A DNA stretch of 64,000 bases from CBDAQD01 sp965275905 (GCA_965275905.1 CBDHYJ010000076.1:1-64000), one strand, 5' to 3'; shown: positions 17,097 to 26,114, counted from the stretch's first letter. Notes: generated by a model not told the origin, from the sequence alone. Numbers and translations: made by a program.

Positions 17097-17963
17097 ATGA
17101 CCCGGCGACGACTATCCTGCGGCGAGATCTGTTGCGGCGCACTTCTCGCCGCGTGGTCCTATCTGGCCTTTCCGGCATCACAGAACGCGTTCGCGATGGA
17201 TCTGTTCCGCCCGGCAATCGCGGTCACGCCCGAGGGCCTGACCTGCGTGCTCGGAGGCGGACTGGACGGCAAGCTCGTCGATTCCAAGAGCATAACGCCG
17301 CTGATGACACACAAGCAGGAGTATGCGCTCGTAACGCTGAAGGGCATATCGGACATCGCCTGGACGATCGGACGGCCATGGGAAAGCAATGGCGAGGAAG
17401 GCGACTGCGAGGGCACCTTTCAGCAGGAACTGACCCTCGGACCCAAACAGCTTGGCGATTACATCGTGGCGGTGCTTGGCAGCAAAAAAGAGGCTGGAGG
17501 TTTCATCCCGCCGAAAGTCGAGACCCTGCCGGTCTCCGACAAGACTGCTGAAGCCGCACTCAAGGAATATCTTGGAGAAATGGGCCTGCCGGATGCCAAG
17601 ACCGTGATCAAGCAACTGATCAGGGCGGATCTCGACGGCGACGGCACCGACGAAACCCTGATCAATGCAATCAACACCGAGCGCGAAACAATGCGCAAGG
17701 GCGAGTATTCCGTTGTGCTCCTGCAGAAGGAATCCGACGGCGAAATACAGACGATCGAGATTGCATCGGAGATCACGACCGAGGATTCCGACGAACTGAG
17801 CGTTTTGTGGGAGAACACAATCGCCGGCATCGTGGACCTGAACGGCGACGGGGAGATGGAAATCGTGCTTTACGGCGCATTCTACCTTGGCGACGGATGG
17901 CAGGTGATCCATCTACAGGACGGACAGGTTTCCGATACACTCGTGTGCGGCTGCGGCGGCTGA
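17097..17963 (+). CDS. Secreted hypothetical protein with two acidic Ca-loop-like motifs
   Basis: About 288 residues. A basic N-terminus and hydrophobic LLAAWSYLAFPASQNAFA look like a cleaved signal peptide, so it is probably periplasmic. The mature part has two loops, RADLDGDGTDETLI and VDLNGDGEMEIVLYG, resembling the calcium-binding loops of FG-GAP/VCBS or dockerin-type repeats, about 63 residues apart. Several cysteines (LTCVL, GDCEG, CGCGG at the end) could form disulfides. I do not recognise a named family. The start MTRRRLS at 17097 is preferred because the longer frame would overlap the upstream gene. Confidence 0.7.
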   Translation: MTRRRLSCGEICCGALLAAWSYLAFPASQNAFAMDLFRPAIAVTPEGLTCVLGGGLDGKLVDSKSITPLMTHKQEYALVTLKGISDIAWTIGRPWESNGEEGDCEGTFQQELTLGPKQLGDYIVAVLGSKKEAGGFIPPKVETLPVSDKTAEAALKEYLGEMGLPDAKTVIKQLIRADLDGDGTDETLINAINTERETMRKGEYSVVLLQKESDGEIQTIEIASEITTEDSDELSVLWENTIAGIVDLNGDGEMEIVLYGAFYLGDGWQVIHLQDGQVSDTLVCGCGG

Positions 17964-17993
17964 CGCAGCGACACCCCCTTAGACCATATTCCG

Positions 17994-18022
17994 TTGGGAC
18001 AGCAGGGGCGATTTGCTATAAC
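17994..18022 (+). promoter_or_regulatory. Sigma-70-type promoter for pyrF-trpFBA
   Basis: TTGGGA (17994-17999), a 17-base spacer and TATAAC (18017-18022). Transcription would start near 18029, about 22 bases before the pyrF start. I saw no leader peptide with tandem Trp codons, so classical trp attenuation is not evident here. Confidence 0.55.
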
Positions 18023-18050
18023 GCGCGCGGAATGCAGCAACCCTGAGCGA

Positions 18051-18782
18051 ATGCCAATGATAGTGGAAACGACGAACCCGATCTTCTGCGCCCTGGACAC
18101 GACCGACCTGGATCGTGCGGTTTCGCTCGCGCACGACCTGCGCGGAGCGGTTGGAGGCGTCAAGCTGGGTCTGGAGTTCTTCTATGCTCACGGCCCTGCC
18201 GGTTATGAACGGGTGGCCGCGGCCGGCCTGCCGGTCTTTCTCGACCTCAAGCTGCACGATATTCCCAATACCGTTTCGGGCGGACTGCGCGCCGTACTGC
18301 CGCTGCGGCCCGCAATCGTGAATGTCCACGCGTCCGGCGGCCAGGACATGCTCCGCGCGGCCGCGGCCGCGGTTTCCGAGGCGGGCACAAGCAGACCCTT
18401 GCTCATCGCGGTGACCATTCTGACCAGCCTCGACGACGACGATCTGGCGGAGATCGGGTACGCCGAAACCTCCGGACAACAGGTCGACCGCCTTGCGGAA
18501 CTGACGGAGAACTGCGGTCTTGACGGTGTCGTCTGCAGTCCACGGGAAATCGCAAGGCTTCGGGCCGCCAGAAGCACGGATTTCAAACTGGTTGTGCCGG
18601 GAATTCGCCCGGCCGGCGCGGCAAGCCAGGACCAGAAGCGCATCATGACACCGGTCGACGCGGTGAACGCAGGCGCCGACATCCTGGTGATCGGACGGCC
18701 GATAACCGGGGCTGAGGACCCGGCAGCAGCGGCAAAAACGATCGCGGCATCACTTTCGGGAACCGTGTCGGTGGACGCATGA
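18051..18782 (+). CDS. pyrF: Orotidine 5'-phosphate decarboxylase
   Basis: Converts OMP to UMP, the last step of pyrimidine synthesis. The catalytic motif LDLKLHDIPNTV carries the Lys/Asp network; FCALDTTDLDRA is the first strand and LVVPGIRP, IMTPVDAVNAGADILVIGRP the phosphate-binding end of the barrel. 243 residues, a normal length. ATG 18051 (MPMIVE) or ATG 18057 may be the start; the longer frame from 17994 would overlap the promoter. It overlaps trpF by four bases. Confidence 0.95.
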   Translation: MPMIVETTNPIFCALDTTDLDRAVSLAHDLRGAVGGVKLGLEFFYAHGPAGYERVAAAGLPVFLDLKLHDIPNTVSGGLRAVLPLRPAIVNVHASGGQDMLRAAAAAVSEAGTSRPLLIAVTILTSLDDDDLAEIGYAETSGQQVDRLAELTENCGLDGVVCSPREIARLRAARSTDFKLVVPGIRPAGAASQDQKRIMTPVDAVNAGADILVIGRPITGAEDPAAAAKTIAASLSGTVSVDA

Positions 18783-19426
18783 ACGTCAAGGTCAAGATAT
18801 GCGGGCTGAGCACGCCTGAAACCCTCACCGCTGCCGTGGATGCGGGAGCCGACTTCGTCGGCTTTGTGTTCTATGGACCCAGCCCGCGCAATCTGTCGCC
18901 CGAGGCGGCGGGCGAACTCGCCGCGAAGGTCCCGGCCAGCGTCAAGAAAGTCGCTCTGGTGGTTGATGCGACCGACGACGCGCTGACGGCGATCACAGAG
19001 GCCATCGCCCCGGACTTCATCCAGGCGCACGGCGGCGAAACGCCGGAGAGAATCGCGGAAATCCGGCAAATGTTCGGCGTACCGGTCATCAAGGCCATAA
19101 AGGTCAGGGAGCCGGGCGATCTGGCGGCGGTTGCCGCATACGAGGACGCGGCGGATCTGATCCTGTTCGACGCCAAGGCACCGGATGATCGCGCCGATGC
19201 GCTGCCGGGCGGCAATGGCGTCGCGTTCGACTGGACATTGCTTTCGCCGGATGCGACCCGCGAGCCTTTCATGCTGTCGGGCGGTCTCGATCCGGACAAT
19301 CTGGCTCGCGCCGTGGAGACAACCGGCGCGGGACTTGTCGATGTGTCCTCGGGCGTGGAATCGTCCCCGGGCATTAAGAATATCGATGAAATAAGGCGTT
19401 TCCTCGCAACGGCAAAGGCGCTATGA
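18779..19426 (+). CDS. trpF: Phosphoribosylanthranilate isomerase
   Basis: Catalyses the Amadori rearrangement in tryptophan synthesis (PRA to CdRP). Motifs: VKICGLSTPET with the catalytic cysteine, GADFVGFVFYGPSPRNLSPE, VIKAIKV, LILFDAKAP with the catalytic aspartate, and MLSGGLDPDNLARAV and VDVSSGVES for phosphate binding. 215 residues. The start codon overlaps the pyrF stop (ATGA). trpC and trpDEG are not in the window, the usual split trp arrangement in alphaproteobacteria. Confidence 0.96.
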   Translation: MNVKVKICGLSTPETLTAAVDAGADFVGFVFYGPSPRNLSPEAAGELAAKVPASVKKVALVVDATDDALTAITEAIAPDFIQAHGGETPERIAEIRQMFGVPVIKAIKVREPGDLAAVAAYEDAADLILFDAKAPDDRADALPGGNGVAFDWTLLSPDATREPFMLSGGLDPDNLARAVETTGAGLVDVSSGVESSPGIKNIDEIRRFLATAKAL

Positions 19427-19464
19427 CCACACGCGGTCTGTCTCAGGCATAAGGAATTCTCACA

Positions 19465-20682
19465 GTGTCAGTCGCTAGTCCCAACTCGTTTCGTACCGGT
19501 CCAGACGAGAGCGGCCATTTCGGCATGTACGGCGGACGGTTCGTCGCTGAAACGCTCATGCCGCTCATCCTCGATCTGGAACAGGCCTATGAAGACGCCA
19601 AGAAGGATCCCGCCTTCCACGAGGAACTGGCCAGTCTGAATGCCCACTACGGCGGCCGTCCAAGTCCGCTCTATTTCGCCGAGCGCCTGACCGAGCATTT
19701 CGGCGGCGCAAAGGTCTACTTCAAGCGCGACGAGCTGAACCACACGGGCTCGCATAAGATCAACAATTGCCTCGGCCAGATCCAGCTTGCGCGCCGCATG
19801 GGAAAAACCAGAATCATCGCCGAGACAGGCGCCGGACAGCATGGCGTCGCAGTCGCGACAGTCGCTGCCCGGTTCGGCTTGCCCTGTGTCGTCTACATGG
19901 GCGCGACGGATATCGAGCGCCAGAAGCCCAATGTGTTCCGGATGAAGCTGCTGGGTGCGGAAGTGCGCCCCGTCACATCCGGGTCGGGGACCCTGAAGGA
20001 CGCCATGAACGAGGCCCTGAGAGACTGGGTCGCCACCGTCGAGAACACCTTTTACATCATTGGCACCGCCGCCGGCCCGCATCCCTATCCGGAGATGGTC
20101 CGTGACTTCCAATCCGTAATCGGCAACGAGCTGCGCGGGCAGATGATGGAGGCCGAAGGCCGTCTTCCGGACAGCCTGGTCGCCTGCATCGGCGGCGGCT
20201 CCAATGCCATCGGCCTGTTCCATCCGTTCCTTGACGACAAGGACGTCACGATCTACGGCGTCGAGGCAGCCGGGCACGGTCTGGACACGGACGAGCATTG
20301 CGCCTCGCTCTCGGGCGGCAAGCCGGGCGTGCTGCACGGCAACCGGACATACCTGCTCCAGAGCGATGACGGGCAGATCATCGAGGGCCACTCGATTTCG
20401 GCCGGACTCGACTATCCCGGTATCGGACCGGAACATGCCTGGCTGAGAGATTCAGGCAGGGTCAACTACGTCTCGGCCACGGACAAGGAAGCCCTGGAAG
20501 CGTTTCAGATGTGCACCAGGCTGGAGGGCATCATTCCAGCGCTCGAACCGTCACACGCACTGTCGTTCGTTTCCAAGATCGCGCCGACTCTTCCGTCTTC
20601 GCACATCATCGTGATGAACCTGTGCGGACGGGGCGACAAGGACGTGTTCGCGGTTGCCGAACATCTTGGCGTGGAGATGTAG
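19465..20682 (+). CDS. trpB: Tryptophan synthase beta chain
   Basis: PLP enzyme that condenses indole with serine to give tryptophan. The PLP lysine is in LNHTGSHKINNCLGQ, the ammonium of the cofactor phosphate is met by CIGGGSNAIGLF, and AETGAGQHGVA is the COMM-domain substrate loop. 405 residues. It has a GTG start with AAGGA at the right distance. trpA follows after three bases; the two subunits form an alpha2-beta2 complex with an indole tunnel. Confidence 0.98.
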   Translation: MSVASPNSFRTGPDESGHFGMYGGRFVAETLMPLILDLEQAYEDAKKDPAFHEELASLNAHYGGRPSPLYFAERLTEHFGGAKVYFKRDELNHTGSHKINNCLGQIQLARRMGKTRIIAETGAGQHGVAVATVAARFGLPCVVYMGATDIERQKPNVFRMKLLGAEVRPVTSGSGTLKDAMNEALRDWVATVENTFYIIGTAAGPHPYPEMVRDFQSVIGNELRGQMMEAEGRLPDSLVACIGGGSNAIGLFHPFLDDKDVTIYGVEAAGHGLDTDEHCASLSGGKPGVLHGNRTYLLQSDDGQIIEGHSISAGLDYPGIGPEHAWLRDSGRVNYVSATDKEALEAFQMCTRLEGIIPALEPSHALSFVSKIAPTLPSSHIIVMNLCGRGDKDVFAVAEHLGVEM

Positions 20683-20685
20683 ACG

Positions 20686-21537
20686 ATGGGCAATTCCGGA
20701 AAAGCCCGCATTGACAGTCGATTCGAGACCTTGCGCGCGGAGGGCCGGGCGGGGTTCGTGACGTTCGTCACCGCCGGTGATCCGAATTACGACACCTCGC
20801 TGGAAATCCTTCGCGGACTGCCGGGAGCCGGCGCGGACATCATCGAACTTGGCATGCCGTTCACCGATCCGATGGCCGACGGACCAGCGATCCAGGCATC
20901 GTCCCAGCGCGCGCTGGCGACCGGGCAGACCCTGGTTCGCACGCTCGACATGGTTCGCGCATTCCGTAACGGCGATCAGGACACGCCGATCATCCTTATG
21001 GGTTACTACAACCCCATCTATATTTACGGCGTGGAACGGTTTCTGACGGATGCGGCCAGTGCCGGCGTCGACGGGCTGATCGTGGTCGACCTCCCGCCTG
21101 AGGAAGACGAGGAACTGTGCCTGCCGACGCTGAGAGCGGGCCTGAGTTTCATTCGGCTTGCAACGCCGACGACCGACGACAGGCGGTTACCGGCAGTGCT
21201 GAGCAATACCAGCGGTTTCGTCTACTATGTTTCAATTGCGGGGATTACCGGCACGGCCGCGCCGGACACAGCCGCCGTGGGCGCAGCCGTCGCACGCATC
21301 AAGAACAACACGGACCTGCCGGTGGCGGTCGGATTCGGGGTACGCAGCCCGGAACAGGCCGGAGCAATCGCGTCGGTAGCGGACGGCGTCGTCGTCGGCT
21401 CGGCGATTGTCGACCGGATCAAGGCCCATCTTGATGCCGATCTGAACCCCGGCGAACAGACCGTGCAGGACGTGCTGGACTTTGTCGGCGAACTGGCGCG
21501 CGGCGTGCGCGGCGCATCCAAAGCGGCGGCTGAATAG
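20686..21537 (+). CDS. trpA: Tryptophan synthase alpha chain
   Basis: Cleaves indole-3-glycerol phosphate to indole and glyceraldehyde 3-phosphate. The catalytic glutamate is in IIELGMPFTDPMADGPAIQ, which also holds the catalytic aspartate. Phosphate-binding glycines lie around GFVYYVSIAGITGTA and VAVGFGVRSPEQA. At 283 residues it is typical of alphaproteobacteria. It starts three bases after trpB, so the subunits are made together. Confidence 0.97.
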   Translation: MGNSGKARIDSRFETLRAEGRAGFVTFVTAGDPNYDTSLEILRGLPGAGADIIELGMPFTDPMADGPAIQASSQRALATGQTLVRTLDMVRAFRNGDQDTPIILMGYYNPIYIYGVERFLTDAASAGVDGLIVVDLPPEEDEELCLPTLRAGLSFIRLATPTTDDRRLPAVLSNTSGFVYYVSIAGITGTAAPDTAAVGAAVARIKNNTDLPVAVGFGVRSPEQAGAIASVADGVVVGSAIVDRIKAHLDADLNPGEQTVQDVLDFVGELARGVRGASKAAAE

Positions 21538-21567
21538 GCGCAGGTCCGAAGAGCAACGAGGCAACGC

Positions 21568-22548
21568 GTGAACTGGATCAAAAATGTCGTCCGCCCGAAG
21601 ATAAGGGGCTTCCTGGGACAGAAGCGGGACGTCCCCGACAACATGTGGGTCAAGTGCCCCGAAACCGGGCAGATGGTCTTTCATCGCGACCTCGAAGCCA
21701 ACCAGTTCGTCATACCCGGCAGCGGTTACCACATGCGCATGGCGGCGGCGGTGCGCCTCAAGTCGCTGTTCGACAATGGCGCATACGAGACCATTACGTA
21801 CGATGAGGTTCCGCTCGACCCCCTCAAGTTCCGGGACGAACGGCGCTACACCGAGCGGCTCAAGGAGGCCCGCAGCAAGACAGGACTCGACGACGCCGTT
21901 CTGGTGGGTTCCGGAACTCTCGATGACGTCCCGGTTGTCGCAGCGGTGCAGGACTTCGCTTTCATGGGCGGCTCACTCGGCATGGGCGCGGGCGAGGCAA
22001 TCATCACCGGCATGCTGAAGGCCGTCGAGTTGAACACGCCCTTCATCATGTTCGCCGCTGCCGGCGGTGCCCGTATGCAGGAAGGCATCCTCTCGTTGAT
22101 GCAAATGCCACGCACCACGGTGGCGGTACAACGGATGCGTGAGGCGTCGATTCCTTATATCGTCGTCCTGACCCACCCGACCACGGGCGGCGTTACGGCG
22201 TCCTATGCAATGCTGGGCGACGTTCACATAGCCGAGCCCGGCGCGCTCATCGGCTTTGCCGGGCCTCGCGTCATCGAACAGACGATCCGCGAGAAGCTAC
22301 CGGAAGGCTTCCAGCGCGCGGAATATCTGCTTGAACATGGCATGGTGGACATGGTTGTCCATCGCCACGATCTTCGCGAAACCCTGAGCCGCCTGGTCAG
22401 ATTGATGACAAAGGCGCCCTCGCTTCCGAGCGCGGCATTGCAGCTTCCTGCGGCAGACGACGTGGCCGACGATGCGTCTCAGGACAGCGGTTCCGACCCG
22501 GAAGAGGCGGCAGCACCCTGCGAACCGGAAGATCGGCCAAGCGCATAA
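21568..22548 (+). CDS. accD: Acetyl-CoA carboxylase carboxyltransferase subunit beta
   Basis: With AccA it transfers the carboxyl group from biotin to acetyl-CoA, giving malonyl-CoA for fatty acid synthesis. The carboxyltransferase core shows FMGGSLGMGAGEAI, FAAAGGARMQEGILSLMQ, PTTGGVTASYAMLGD and FAGPRVIEQT. The N-terminal zinc ribbon of E. coli AccD has lost three of its four cysteines here (KCPETGQM and VIPGSGYHM); this loss is typical of alphaproteobacteria. The C-terminal 35 residues are acidic and of low complexity. accD between trpA and folC is a conserved order. Confidence 0.97.
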   Translation: MNWIKNVVRPKIRGFLGQKRDVPDNMWVKCPETGQMVFHRDLEANQFVIPGSGYHMRMAAAVRLKSLFDNGAYETITYDEVPLDPLKFRDERRYTERLKEARSKTGLDDAVLVGSGTLDDVPVVAAVQDFAFMGGSLGMGAGEAIITGMLKAVELNTPFIMFAAAGGARMQEGILSLMQMPRTTVAVQRMREASIPYIVVLTHPTTGGVTASYAMLGDVHIAEPGALIGFAGPRVIEQTIREKLPEGFQRAEYLLEHGMVDMVVHRHDLRETLSRLVRLMTKAPSLPSAALQLPAADDVADDASQDSGSDPEEAAAPCEPEDRPSA

Positions 22549-22606
22549 GCTCGATCGGCAACTCCGGCGAGCCCAACCCCCGAACCGACGCGGATACGAG
22601 AGACCA

Positions 22607-23923
22607 ATGCCCCGTAGTGACGCGATACTTGACCGCCTTCTCAGCCTGCACCCCAAGATCATAGACCTGTCGCTCGACCGGATGCACAGGATCCTCGAGG
22701 CTTTGGGCAATCCGCACAAGACCCTGCCACCTGTCATCCACGTGGCGGGAACCAACGGCAAGGGATCGACGGTGGCCTATATGCGCTCGATCCTGGAGGC
22801 GGCCGGCAAGTCGGTGCATGTCTACACGTCGCCGCACCTTGTCCGCTTCCATGAGCGGATAAGGCTGGGCAGTCCGACCGGGAGCCAGTTGATCGAGGAG
22901 GCCGCTCTCTCGCGCCTGCTCGAGGAATGCGAAGAGGCGAACGGAGGATCTCCGATCACATTCTTCGAGATCACGACAGCGGCGGCCTTTCTGGCGTTCT
23001 CACGCACACCGGCCGATTACCTTTTGCTTGAGGTCGGCCTCGGCGGCCGGCTGGATGCCACGAACGTGATCGACACGCCGGCGCTTACAATCATCACGCC
23101 CGTGGATATGGATCATCAGCAGTATCTGGGCGATCGAATTACGGATATCGCGCGAGAGAAAGCCGGAATTCTCAAGCCGGGCGTGCCCTGCGTGCTGGCT
23201 CCGCAGAGTGACGAGGGCCGGAACGCGATTGAGGAGGTTGCCGAACGCGTTGATGCGCCGTTGCTCATCGCCGGTCAGGACTGGCAAGCCTACGAGCAGC
23301 ACTCCCGCCTGGTCTATCAGGACGAAGCCGGGCTGCTCGACCTGCAGCTTCCGCGGCTCGCCGGTCATCACCAGACCGAAAATGCGGGAACGGCGATCGC
23401 GGCCATGCGGGCCCTGCGTCCCGCTGACGTCACCGAGTCCCACATCGAACAGGGTATCGCGGACGCCGAATGGCCGGCCAGGCTGCAACGTCTCGGTCCC
23501 GGGCTCCTTTATGAAAAGCTGCCGGCGGGATCCGAATTGTGGCTCGACGGCGGGCATAACCCGGCCGCCGGCCGTGCGGTTGCAACCGCGCTCGCCGAAC
23601 TTGAGGAGCGCGTACCCCGGCGCCTGATCGTCATCTGCGGCATGCTGAACACCAAGGACGCCGGCGGCTTCCTGGAGAACTTCGACGGACTTGCGGAGCG
23701 GATCATGACGATCGCAATTCCGGATGTGACGAGCACCATGAGTGCGGAAGACCTCAGCGATACGGCCAGGGCATACGGACTTGAGTGTAGTCCGGAAGCG
23801 GATCTTGCCGCGGCCCTTGCGGCCTGCAACGAGGAGGGACGGGAACCGCCGCGCGTCCTGATCTGCGGGTCATTGTATCTCGCGGGTCACGTGCTGGGCG
23901 AGCACGTCGCGCAACCGGCATAA
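22607..23923 (+). CDS. folC: Bifunctional folylpolyglutamate / dihydrofolate synthase
   Basis: Adds glutamate to dihydropteroate and then to folates. The P-loop is VIHVAGTNGKGSTVAYMRS, followed by VYTSPHLVRFHERIRL, DYLLLEVGLGGRLDATNV and the carbamylated-lysine region REKAGILKPG. The C-terminal Mur-ligase-type domain contains LWLDGGHNPAAGRAV. 438 residues from ATG 22607 (MPRSDAIL); an earlier frame would overlap accD. It ends just before the trxA terminator, convergent with trxA. Confidence 0.95.
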   Translation: MPRSDAILDRLLSLHPKIIDLSLDRMHRILEALGNPHKTLPPVIHVAGTNGKGSTVAYMRSILEAAGKSVHVYTSPHLVRFHERIRLGSPTGSQLIEEAALSRLLEECEEANGGSPITFFEITTAAAFLAFSRTPADYLLLEVGLGGRLDATNVIDTPALTIITPVDMDHQQYLGDRITDIAREKAGILKPGVPCVLAPQSDEGRNAIEEVAERVDAPLLIAGQDWQAYEQHSRLVYQDEAGLLDLQLPRLAGHHQTENAGTAIAAMRALRPADVTESHIEQGIADAEWPARLQRLGPGLLYEKLPAGSELWLDGGHNPAAGRAVATALAELEERVPRRLIVICGMLNTKDAGGFLENFDGLAERIMTIAIPDVTSTMSAEDLSDTARAYGLECSPEADLAAALAACNEEGREPPRVLICGSLYLAGHVLGEHVAQPA

Positions 23924-23935
23924 GGTCCAACCCGC

Positions 23936-23968
23936 AAAAAACAAAAAAGGCCGGGGAAACCCGGCCTT
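23936..23968 (-). terminator. Intrinsic terminator of trxA (also faces folC)
   Basis: A 9-bp stem AAGGCCGGG/CCCGGCCTT with a four-base loop. On the minus strand it is followed by TTTTTTGTTTTTT, a strong terminator tail for trxA. On the plus strand the tail is weak (TCTTGTATTT), but it may also end folC transcripts. Confidence 0.85.
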
Positions 23969-23997
23969 CTTGTATTTCTGTATGCTGAGCCGGCAAA

Positions 23998-24318
23998 TCA
24001 GATTGAACGCTCAATCCATTCGACGATCTTGCCTTTCGGCAGGGCGCCGACCTGAGTGGCGGTAACCTCACCGTCCTTGAACAGCATGAGGGTCGGAATT
24101 CCGCGAACGCCATACTTCGTCGGCGTGTTGGGATTGTCATCGATATTGAGCTTTACGACCTTGACCTTGCCGTCCATCTCTCCGGCGATTTCCTCAAGAG
24201 CAGGACCGATCTGCTTGCAGGGACCACACCACTCAGCCCAGTAGTCCACCACAACCGGTTCGGACGATTGCAGCACGTCCTCTTCGAAGCTGGAGTCGGA
24301 AATCTTGTGAGTTGCCAT
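23998..24318 (-). CDS. trxA: Thioredoxin
   Basis: 106 residues of the thioredoxin fold with the active site WAEWCGPCKQIGP. Flanking motifs are VVVDYWAEW before it and YGVRGIPTLMLFKDGEV, with the conserved cis-proline, after it. It keeps cytoplasmic thiols reduced and serves ribonucleotide reductase, PAPS reductase and others, itself reduced by thioredoxin reductase. Start ATG 24318 (MATHKISD) agrees with family length; the upstream in-frame extension has no family match. It has its own promoter and terminator. Confidence 0.97.
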   Translation of the reverse strand: MATHKISDSSFEEDVLQSSEPVVVDYWAEWCGPCKQIGPALEEIAGEMDGKVKVVKLNIDDNPNTPTKYGVRGIPTLMLFKDGEVTATQVGALPKGKIVEWIERSI

Positions 24319-24413
24319 GTTTATCCTCTTGTTTGCGGCCCGCTTAGCCAATGCTCTTCCGTCGGGCCTGAATTTATCCGATCGCCCTGGGCGATCCAAC
24401 GACATTCTCGGGA

Positions 24414-24442
24414 AACCTAGGTAGCGAGACCGCACGGGTCAA
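24414..24442 (-). promoter_or_regulatory. Sigma-70-type promoter of trxA
   Basis: Minus strand TTGACC (24437-24442), a 17-base spacer and TAGGTT (24414-24419). The leader would be about 90 bases. It has the same architecture and -10 hexamer as the hpf promoter. The rest of the gap to the permease gene (24443-24610) shows nothing recognisable. Confidence 0.5.
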
Positions 24443-24610
24443 GATCACGCCAAAAAGCGATTATTCACAATGACGTAATGAGCTACCGCGCCGGGTGAAC
24501 ACTGTGGATATCCGCCGTTAATCCGGCGCAATCGGGCACGCTCGATTCGGGCCATCCGCGCGAATACGAGGAAATCAGGTCCGTTACAACTCCGTCTGGA
24601 CCTGCGCCGC

Positions 24611-25666
24611 TCACGCCACCATGCCGTAGAGCGTTCCCGCCGTCACCGATCCTACAAATCCGAGGGCCAGATAGAAGAGAAACACTGGACGGCGCACTAG
24701 CGCGAACACCGCGATCGCCGCGGGAATGGATGAAACGGCACCCGCGGTCATGAAGGCCATTGCGGCCCCCGGCGCCATGCCTCCATCCAACAGACCGGAT
24801 ACCAAGGGAATCGCCGCGTAACCGTTCAGATAGGACGGCATTCCGACGATTGCCGAAAGCGGGACGGCAAACGGGTTGCCTTCGCCCACAACCGACGTGA
24901 TCCACTCCGGCGCGATGTAGGCCACCATCAGGCTTTCAAGGAAGAATGCGAACAGCAGCCACTTGCCGAGGAACCATCCGGTCGAGCGGAATTCCTTCCC
25001 GAACACGGTGCGGCGGTCGGACTCGTCCCAGAAACGCCACGCCACCTGCACCTTGTCATCCGGATTAAAGCTGGAGCCACAGCCACTTCCCGACTTTATC
25101 GACGAGAGCAGCGGATCACGGAAGTAGCCCAGGCGCTGGACACCCAGAATGGCAAAGCCGGCAAACGCGCCCATGCCGAAGGCCGCTGCGGTCTTGGCAA
25201 CGGCGAACCCGGTGCCGATTCCGGCGGCGGTGAGGATGAACATTTCCGGATCCATGATGGGCGAAGCGATCCAGAAGGCCATGACAGGCGCAAGCGGCAC
25301 GCCGGCAGTGAGCATGGCCGCGATCAGCGGAATGACGCCGCACGAACAGAATGGCGAGATCGCACCGAACAGGCCTGCGACGAGGACGCCATAGACCTGG
25401 TTGCCGCCGAAGGCCCGGCCGACGAGGGCGTCAAGCCCGCTTGCCTTGGCATAGGCCGCGAACACCACCGCAAGCAGGAAATAGGGCGCCATGGTTATCA
25501 GCGCGTCGATCAGGAATGCAATCGACGCCGGGACCTGACTGCGATCGAGCACTGCAAGCAGGACAAAACCGACGAGGAGCGCGATGACGACACGGTCAAT
25601 CGGCATCTGCCGGAGCCGCGAAGTCAGGGACTGGCTGTCCTGGGCAATTGCGGTGTTTTCACTCAT
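24611..25666 (-). CDS. UPF0718 (DUF318) family permease, ArsP-like
   Basis: 351 residues, an inner-membrane protein with about eight to ten hydrophobic segments. The family motif PFCSCGVIPLIAAMLTAGVP is near residue 105, and a related half-repeat FAVPLSAIVGMPSYLNGYAA appears late. A cytoplasmic loop near residue 190 carries SGSGCGSS. Relatives include ArsP, which exports trivalent organoarsenicals, and other metal(loid)-linked permeases. The adjacent ArsR-type repressor with vicinal cysteines supports a metal(loid) substrate, but which one is not shown. Confidence 0.8.
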   Translation of the reverse strand: MSENTAIAQDSQSLTSRLRQMPIDRVVIALLVGFVLLAVLDRSQVPASIAFLIDALITMAPYFLLAVVFAAYAKASGLDALVGRAFGGNQVYGVLVAGLFGAISPFCSCGVIPLIAAMLTAGVPLAPVMAFWIASPIMDPEMFILTAAGIGTGFAVAKTAAAFGMGAFAGFAILGVQRLGYFRDPLLSSIKSGSGCGSSFNPDDKVQVAWRFWDESDRRTVFGKEFRSTGWFLGKWLLFAFFLESLMVAYIAPEWITSVVGEGNPFAVPLSAIVGMPSYLNGYAAIPLVSGLLDGGMAPGAAMAFMTAGAVSSIPAAIAVFALVRRPVFLFYLALGFVGSVTAGTLYGMVA

Positions 25667-25683
25667 TTCCTATATTCCCGGAA

Positions 25684-25694
25684 TTATCGAAATA
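25684..25694. promoter_or_regulatory. Candidate ArsR operator before the permease
   Basis: The 11-mer TTATCGAAATA lies 18-28 bases before the permease start. The identical 11-mer is found before the arsR gene at 26095-26105. Repetition at both genes, in AT-rich surroundings, suggests a repressor site. Confidence 0.45.
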
Positions 25695-25708
25695 TATTGC
25701 CAAAAAAT

Positions 25709-26044
25709 TCACGCCGCCGTCGCTCCGGCGACCGATTCCTCTTCATCCTCATCGATCTCGACGCCGGCACAGCAACTTTCCGTCAACAGCTCGACCAACT
25801 GGTCGATACGGGCAAAGTTCGTCCGGCAAATCAGTCTGCGGCTGTCCCGTGTCTGCGTAATCACGTCTCCCGCGACAAGGTGCGAGATATGATGCGACAG
25901 CGTCGACGACGGAATGTCCAAAACACGCTGCAGCGCGCCGACGGGCAATCCGCCGGGCCCGGCGCGCACGAGCAACTGCACGATCTGGAGCCGGACCGGA
26001 TGGCCCAGTTTCTCGAAGGTCATTGCTGCTGTTTCAACATCCAT
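25709..26044 (-). CDS. ArsR/SmtB family transcriptional repressor
   Basis: About 111 residues with a winged helix-turn-helix: FEKLGHPVRLQIVQLLV is the usual first helix and IPSSTLSHHISHLVAGDVI the recognition region. The C-terminal helix ends with vicinal cysteines (ESCCAG), a likely metal or thiol sensor, followed by an acidic tail (EIDEDEEE). Such proteins release DNA when they bind arsenite or metals. Start MDVETAAM at 26044 is preferred over an ATG 14 codons earlier, which would lie closer to the operator. It is upstream of the permease it probably controls. Confidence 0.85.
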   Translation of the reverse strand: MDVETAAMTFEKLGHPVRLQIVQLLVRAGPGGLPVGALQRVLDIPSSTLSHHISHLVAGDVITQTRDSRRLICRTNFARIDQLVELLTESCCAGVEIDEDEEESVAGATAA

Positions 26045-26094
26045 GACGCACCATATAACCTCCCTCGCGCCCTCAGTCAACGACATTTCTAGAT

Positions 26095-26105
26095 TTATCG
26101 AAATA
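26095..26105. promoter_or_regulatory. Candidate ArsR operator before arsR
   Basis: Second copy of TTATCGAAATA, 51-61 bases before the arsR start and right beside the end of addA. See the copy at 25684-25694. Confidence 0.45.
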
Positions 26106-26114
26106 ATGACTTGA

